A DNA stretch of 11,337 nt from DATAEK01 sp036258055 (GTDB lineage: Bacteria > Acidobacteriota > Vicinamibacteria > Vicinamibacterales > 2-12-FULL-66-21): the NCBI GenBank assembly GCA_036258055.1, contig DATAEK010000089.1, positions 1-11,337 on the forward strand, written 5' to 3'. The translations under genes were made by a program, and so were the position numbers. This document shows positions 6,887-11,337 of this stretch, piece after piece. Below the pieces are notes generated by a model. It had not been told where the DNA came from, did not search any database, and saw only the letters and a program-made list of their open reading frames with translations. The number at the start of each line of letters is the position of its first letter. Position 1 is the stretch's first letter.

Positions 6887-8164
6887 ATGCGCGCAATCTC
6901 CTGTGCCACCAGTGTCACGCTCCTCCTGGGTGCGACCGTATTCCTTTCGGCTCAGGGCGGGCCGCTGCCGCCCCAACAGCCAACGGCTCTCGTCAACGCC
7001 AACGTCGTCAACGTCCGTGACGGCAAGATCGTGCCGAAGGCGACGGTGGTGCTCAGGGACGGAAAGATCGTGTCCGTCGGATCCGGCGCTGCGCCGTCAG
7101 GCGTGACGGTGATCGATGTCCGCGGGCGCTATGTCATTCCCGGACTGATCGACGCGCACACGCACATCGCAACCTTCCGCGCCGCGCGCACGGCACTCGA
7201 ATCCGGCGTGACGACGGTGCGAAGCGCAGGCGTGTCGGGGTACTTCGATGTCGGATTTCGCGAACTGGTGAAGAAGGGCGCGTTGGCCGGTCCCGATTTC
7301 CTGGCTGCCGGTTATCACGTACGGCCGCAGCTTGCCGAAGAGGCGTTTCTCACGGACCCGGTTCTCTCACCCTTCATGAACGGAGGGGTGACGACGACGG
7401 ATGCCATCCGGCAGGTGGTGCGCGCGAACCTGTCGCACGGCGTGGACTGGATCAAGACGACGTCCACCGAACGTGCGGGCCTCCCGGAAACGGATCCCCG
7501 CAAGCAGCTGTATACGGACGCCGAGGTCAAAGTGATGGTGGAGGAAGCGGCTGCGAAAGGCATTCCGGTGATGGCACACGCGCATGGGGAAGAAGGCGCC
7601 CTAGCAGCCGTCCAGGCGGGTGTCCGGAGCATCGAGCACGGCACCTATCTGTCCGAGGAGGCGCTGCGCCTCATGGCGCAGAAAGGCACGTATCTGGTTC
7701 CAACCTATTCGACGGTCATCGATCTCGTCGAGGCCGGCGGCGATTATGACAACCGTGACCTGCAGCTCCGCGGCCGTCACATGTTGCCGCGCCTGCGCGA
7801 GACCATTCAGAGCGCCATCAAGCACGGCGTGAAGATCGTCACGGGCGCCGACACCGGCTATGGTCCGGCCAGCGTCACGCGCATCTCGCACGAAGTCGCA
7901 GCATTCGTCGACATGGGCATGACGTCATTGCAGGCCCTGCAATCGGCGACCATCGTGGCCGCCGACCTGTTGAACCTGACCTCGCGCGTGGGGGCCGTCG
8001 AACCCGGCCTGGAAGCCGACCTCGTCGTCGTCGAGCGCAATCCGCTTGAACAGGTGCGCACGCTCGACGATCCGCTGCTCATCGTGAGCAACGGCCGCGT
8101 CGTGGTCAACCGGCTGACGTTCGGCAAGCAAACGCCCGGGTCGAACGGATCCCGCGAGCGTTAG
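6887..8164 (+). CDS. Exported amidohydrolase-superfamily protein (imidazolonepropionase-like)
   Basis: This 425-residue metal-dependent hydrolase has an N-terminal signal peptide: MR, a hydrophobic stretch of about 18 residues, then LSAQG, with cleavage likely near 22-24. There is no lipobox Cys. A small beta domain (NANVVNVRDGKIV) leads into the TIM barrel. Metal and catalytic residues are H91 and H93 (GLIDAHTH), probable carbamylated K190 (DWIKTTSTE), H231 and H233 (AHAHG), H251 (EHGTYL) and D322 (GADTG). This binuclear pattern is that of HutI-like proteins and Xaa-Arg/Xaa-Pro-type dipeptidases, and it is not a urease. The beta domain closes with EADLVVVERNPLE. GGAGG at 6875-6879 sits 7 nt before the ATG, and the gene starts 28 nt after ureG, so it could be cotranscribed. 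The substrate is unknown; a peptide or cyclic amide is the best guess. Confidence 0.9.
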   Translation: MRAISCATSVTLLLGATVFLSAQGGPLPPQQPTALVNANVVNVRDGKIVPKATVVLRDGKIVSVGSGAAPSGVTVIDVRGRYVIPGLIDAHTHIATFRAARTALESGVTTVRSAGVSGYFDVGFRELVKKGALAGPDFLAAGYHVRPQLAEEAFLTDPVLSPFMNGGVTTTDAIRQVVRANLSHGVDWIKTTSTERAGLPETDPRKQLYTDAEVKVMVEEAAAKGIPVMAHAHGEEGALAAVQAGVRSIEHGTYLSEEALRLMAQKGTYLVPTYSTVIDLVEAGGDYDNRDLQLRGRHMLPRLRETIQSAIKHGVKIVTGADTGYGPASVTRISHEVAAFVDMGMTSLQALQSATIVAADLLNLTSRVGAVEPGLEADLVVVERNPLEQVRTLDDPLLIVSNGRVVVNRLTFGKQTPGSNGSRER

Positions 8165-8188
8165 CCAGCATCCCAAGGAATCGACAAC

Positions 8189-9133
8189 GTGGACCTTCGA
8201 CAACTCGAAATCCTGCGGGCCGTAGCCCAGACCGGCTCGTTCACCGGAGCGGGACAGCAGCTGCACCTGTCGCAGTCGGCGGTCAGCCGACAGATTCTGC
8301 TGCTCGAGGACGAGCTGCAGGAACAGCTGTTTCTGCGGCTCGGTCGCAAAATTCGGATTACGCCTGCCGGCACGACCCTGCTCGGTCTCAGTCACCGGAT
8401 GTTCGATGACCTGGAGCAGACGCGCGCGAGCATTCTGGACAACCAGCAGAGCGTGCGCGGCACGCTGCGCCTGGTTGGCGGGATGACCGTCTGCCTGTAC
8501 GTATTTCCCGCGCTGCTCAAGGCGTTCCGGCGCGAGCACCCGAACGTCGAGGTGAAGCTGACGCCTGGAGCCACCCCTCGTCTGGTGCGCCACTTGCGCG
8601 CCGGCAACGCCGACCTCGGACTCCTCACGCTGCCGGTCGATGATCCGAGCCTGGTGAGCGTGCCGGTGATGCGTGAAGAGCTGCTGCTCGTCACCGCAGC
8701 GCAGCATCCGCTTGCACGCAAACGCGAGGTGAGAGCACAGGATCTAGTGCGCCAGCCGTTCGTGCTCTTCGAGGCCGGATCGGCGAGCCGCGGCGCGATT
8801 GAACGGTTCTTTCTGAAAGAGCAGATCGCGCCGAAAGTGGTCACCGAGACGGAAAACGTCGAGATTATCAAGGAACTGGTCAAGATCGGGATGGGGGTCA
8901 GCATCATTCCCTATCAGGCGGTCGCGCGCGAGGTGCGCGCCGGTCAGCTCGCCTGCGCCCGCATTGCCGGTCAGCAACTGGTGCGCGAGACCGGCTGGGT
9001 CCACCTTCGTGTGAACCGCATCCCACGACCCGTGCAGGAAATGATGCGGACCTTCGACCGCCTGCGGCCCCGCCTGAAGCTGGCGCCATCCAGATCGCCT
9101 CGCGCGAATGGCAGCCATGCATCCGGCGCATGA
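8189..9133 (+). CDS. LysR-family transcriptional regulator
   Basis: A 314-residue one-component regulator. Residues 1-60 form the winged helix-turn-helix (MDLRQLEILRAVAQTGSF, then a recognition helix in LSQSAVSRQI). A linker helix follows to about 88. The periplasmic-binding-like effector domain covers about 88-300, starting LRLVGGMTVCLYVFPALLKAFRREHP and containing ADLGLLTLP and GMGVSIIPYQAV. The GTG start has AAGGA at 8175-8179, 9 nt upstream, and gives the standard LysR N-terminus. It lies 24 nt after the amidohydrolase and 79 nt before gltB, all on one strand, so it could control either neighbour. LysR regulators of glutamate synthase are known (Bacillus GltC, although divergent there). 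The effector cannot be told from sequence. The tail after about residue 300 is Ser/Arg/Ala-rich and probably disordered. Confidence 0.93.
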   Translation: MDLRQLEILRAVAQTGSFTGAGQQLHLSQSAVSRQILLLEDELQEQLFLRLGRKIRITPAGTTLLGLSHRMFDDLEQTRASILDNQQSVRGTLRLVGGMTVCLYVFPALLKAFRREHPNVEVKLTPGATPRLVRHLRAGNADLGLLTLPVDDPSLVSVPVMREELLLVTAAQHPLARKREVRAQDLVRQPFVLFEAGSASRGAIERFFLKEQIAPKVVTETENVEIIKELVKIGMGVSIIPYQAVAREVRAGQLACARIAGQQLVRETGWVHLRVNRIPRPVQEMMRTFDRLRPRLKLAPSRSPRANGSHASGA

Positions 9134-9212
9134 CCGACTCATAAGCCAGACGCATCGATTCAATCTGTTAATTCAGTTTTCCTTCTGACACCGGTTGCCC
9201 GATAAGTGAGCG
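9134..9212. other. Intergenic region between lysR and gltB
   Basis: This 79-bp gap includes an AT-rich patch at about 9159-9187 (with TGTTAATTCAG), unusual against its GC-rich surroundings and so a likely place for the gltB promoter or a regulator site. I see no convincing -35/-10 pair, no clear inverted repeat of operator quality and no terminator hairpin after lysR. Confidence 0.4.

Positions 9213-11337
<2,125 letters not shown>

Noticed and set aside
7925..8707. 260-codon open frame on the - strand across the amidohydrolase-lysR junction
   Set aside because: It is antisense to two well-supported proteins, rich in Arg/Gln/His, with no family resemblance.

Overview
The window is GC-rich bacterial chromosome with tightly packed genes and a nitrogen-metabolism theme. 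High GC, GTG starts, a urease gamma-beta fusion and an exported amidohydrolase would suit a soil-type lineage such as Acidobacteriota (Vicinamibacteria-like). That placement is an impression from style, not a phylogenetic result. No tRNA, rRNA, insertion sequence, integrase, CRISPR array or phage gene is visible.

Layout. Positions 1-236 hold the 3' end of a small uncharacterised protein on the + strand. Positions 237-352 are a very GC-rich, strongly foldable intergenic block between two convergent genes. Positions 353-1879 on the - strand encode a long-form threonine ammonia-lyase (ilvA). Positions 1880-2080 separate ilvA from the divergent urease operon and carry degenerate short repeats, a perfect 12-bp palindrome and a candidate promoter. 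Positions 2081-6858 on the + strand form a compact urease operon: ureD, ureAB (fused gamma and beta subunits), ureC, ureF, ureG. Spacings run from a 4-nt overlap to 9 nt. No ureE is present, and UreG carries a His/Asp-rich N-terminus that may take over part of the nickel-handling role. At 6887-8164, 28 nt after ureG and behind a clear ribosome binding site, lies a signal-peptide-bearing, HutI-like amidohydrolase. It is followed by a LysR-family regulator (8189-9133). From 9213 to the right edge runs the first 708 codons of the glutamate synthase large subunit (gltB), truncated by the window.

How they fit together. Urease releases ammonia from urea in the cytoplasm, and threonine deaminase also releases ammonia. 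Glutamate synthase, with glutamine synthetase, carries assimilated nitrogen into glutamate. The LysR gene directly before gltB is a plausible nitrogen regulator, by analogy with Bacillus GltC. The amidohydrolase is probably exported and could act on a peptide or cyclic amide; its substrate cannot be read from the sequence.

I see no convincing novel multi-gene system. The points most worth a second look are the ureE-less operon with a His-rich UreG, the appended exported amidohydrolase, and the structured intergenic element at 245-349.
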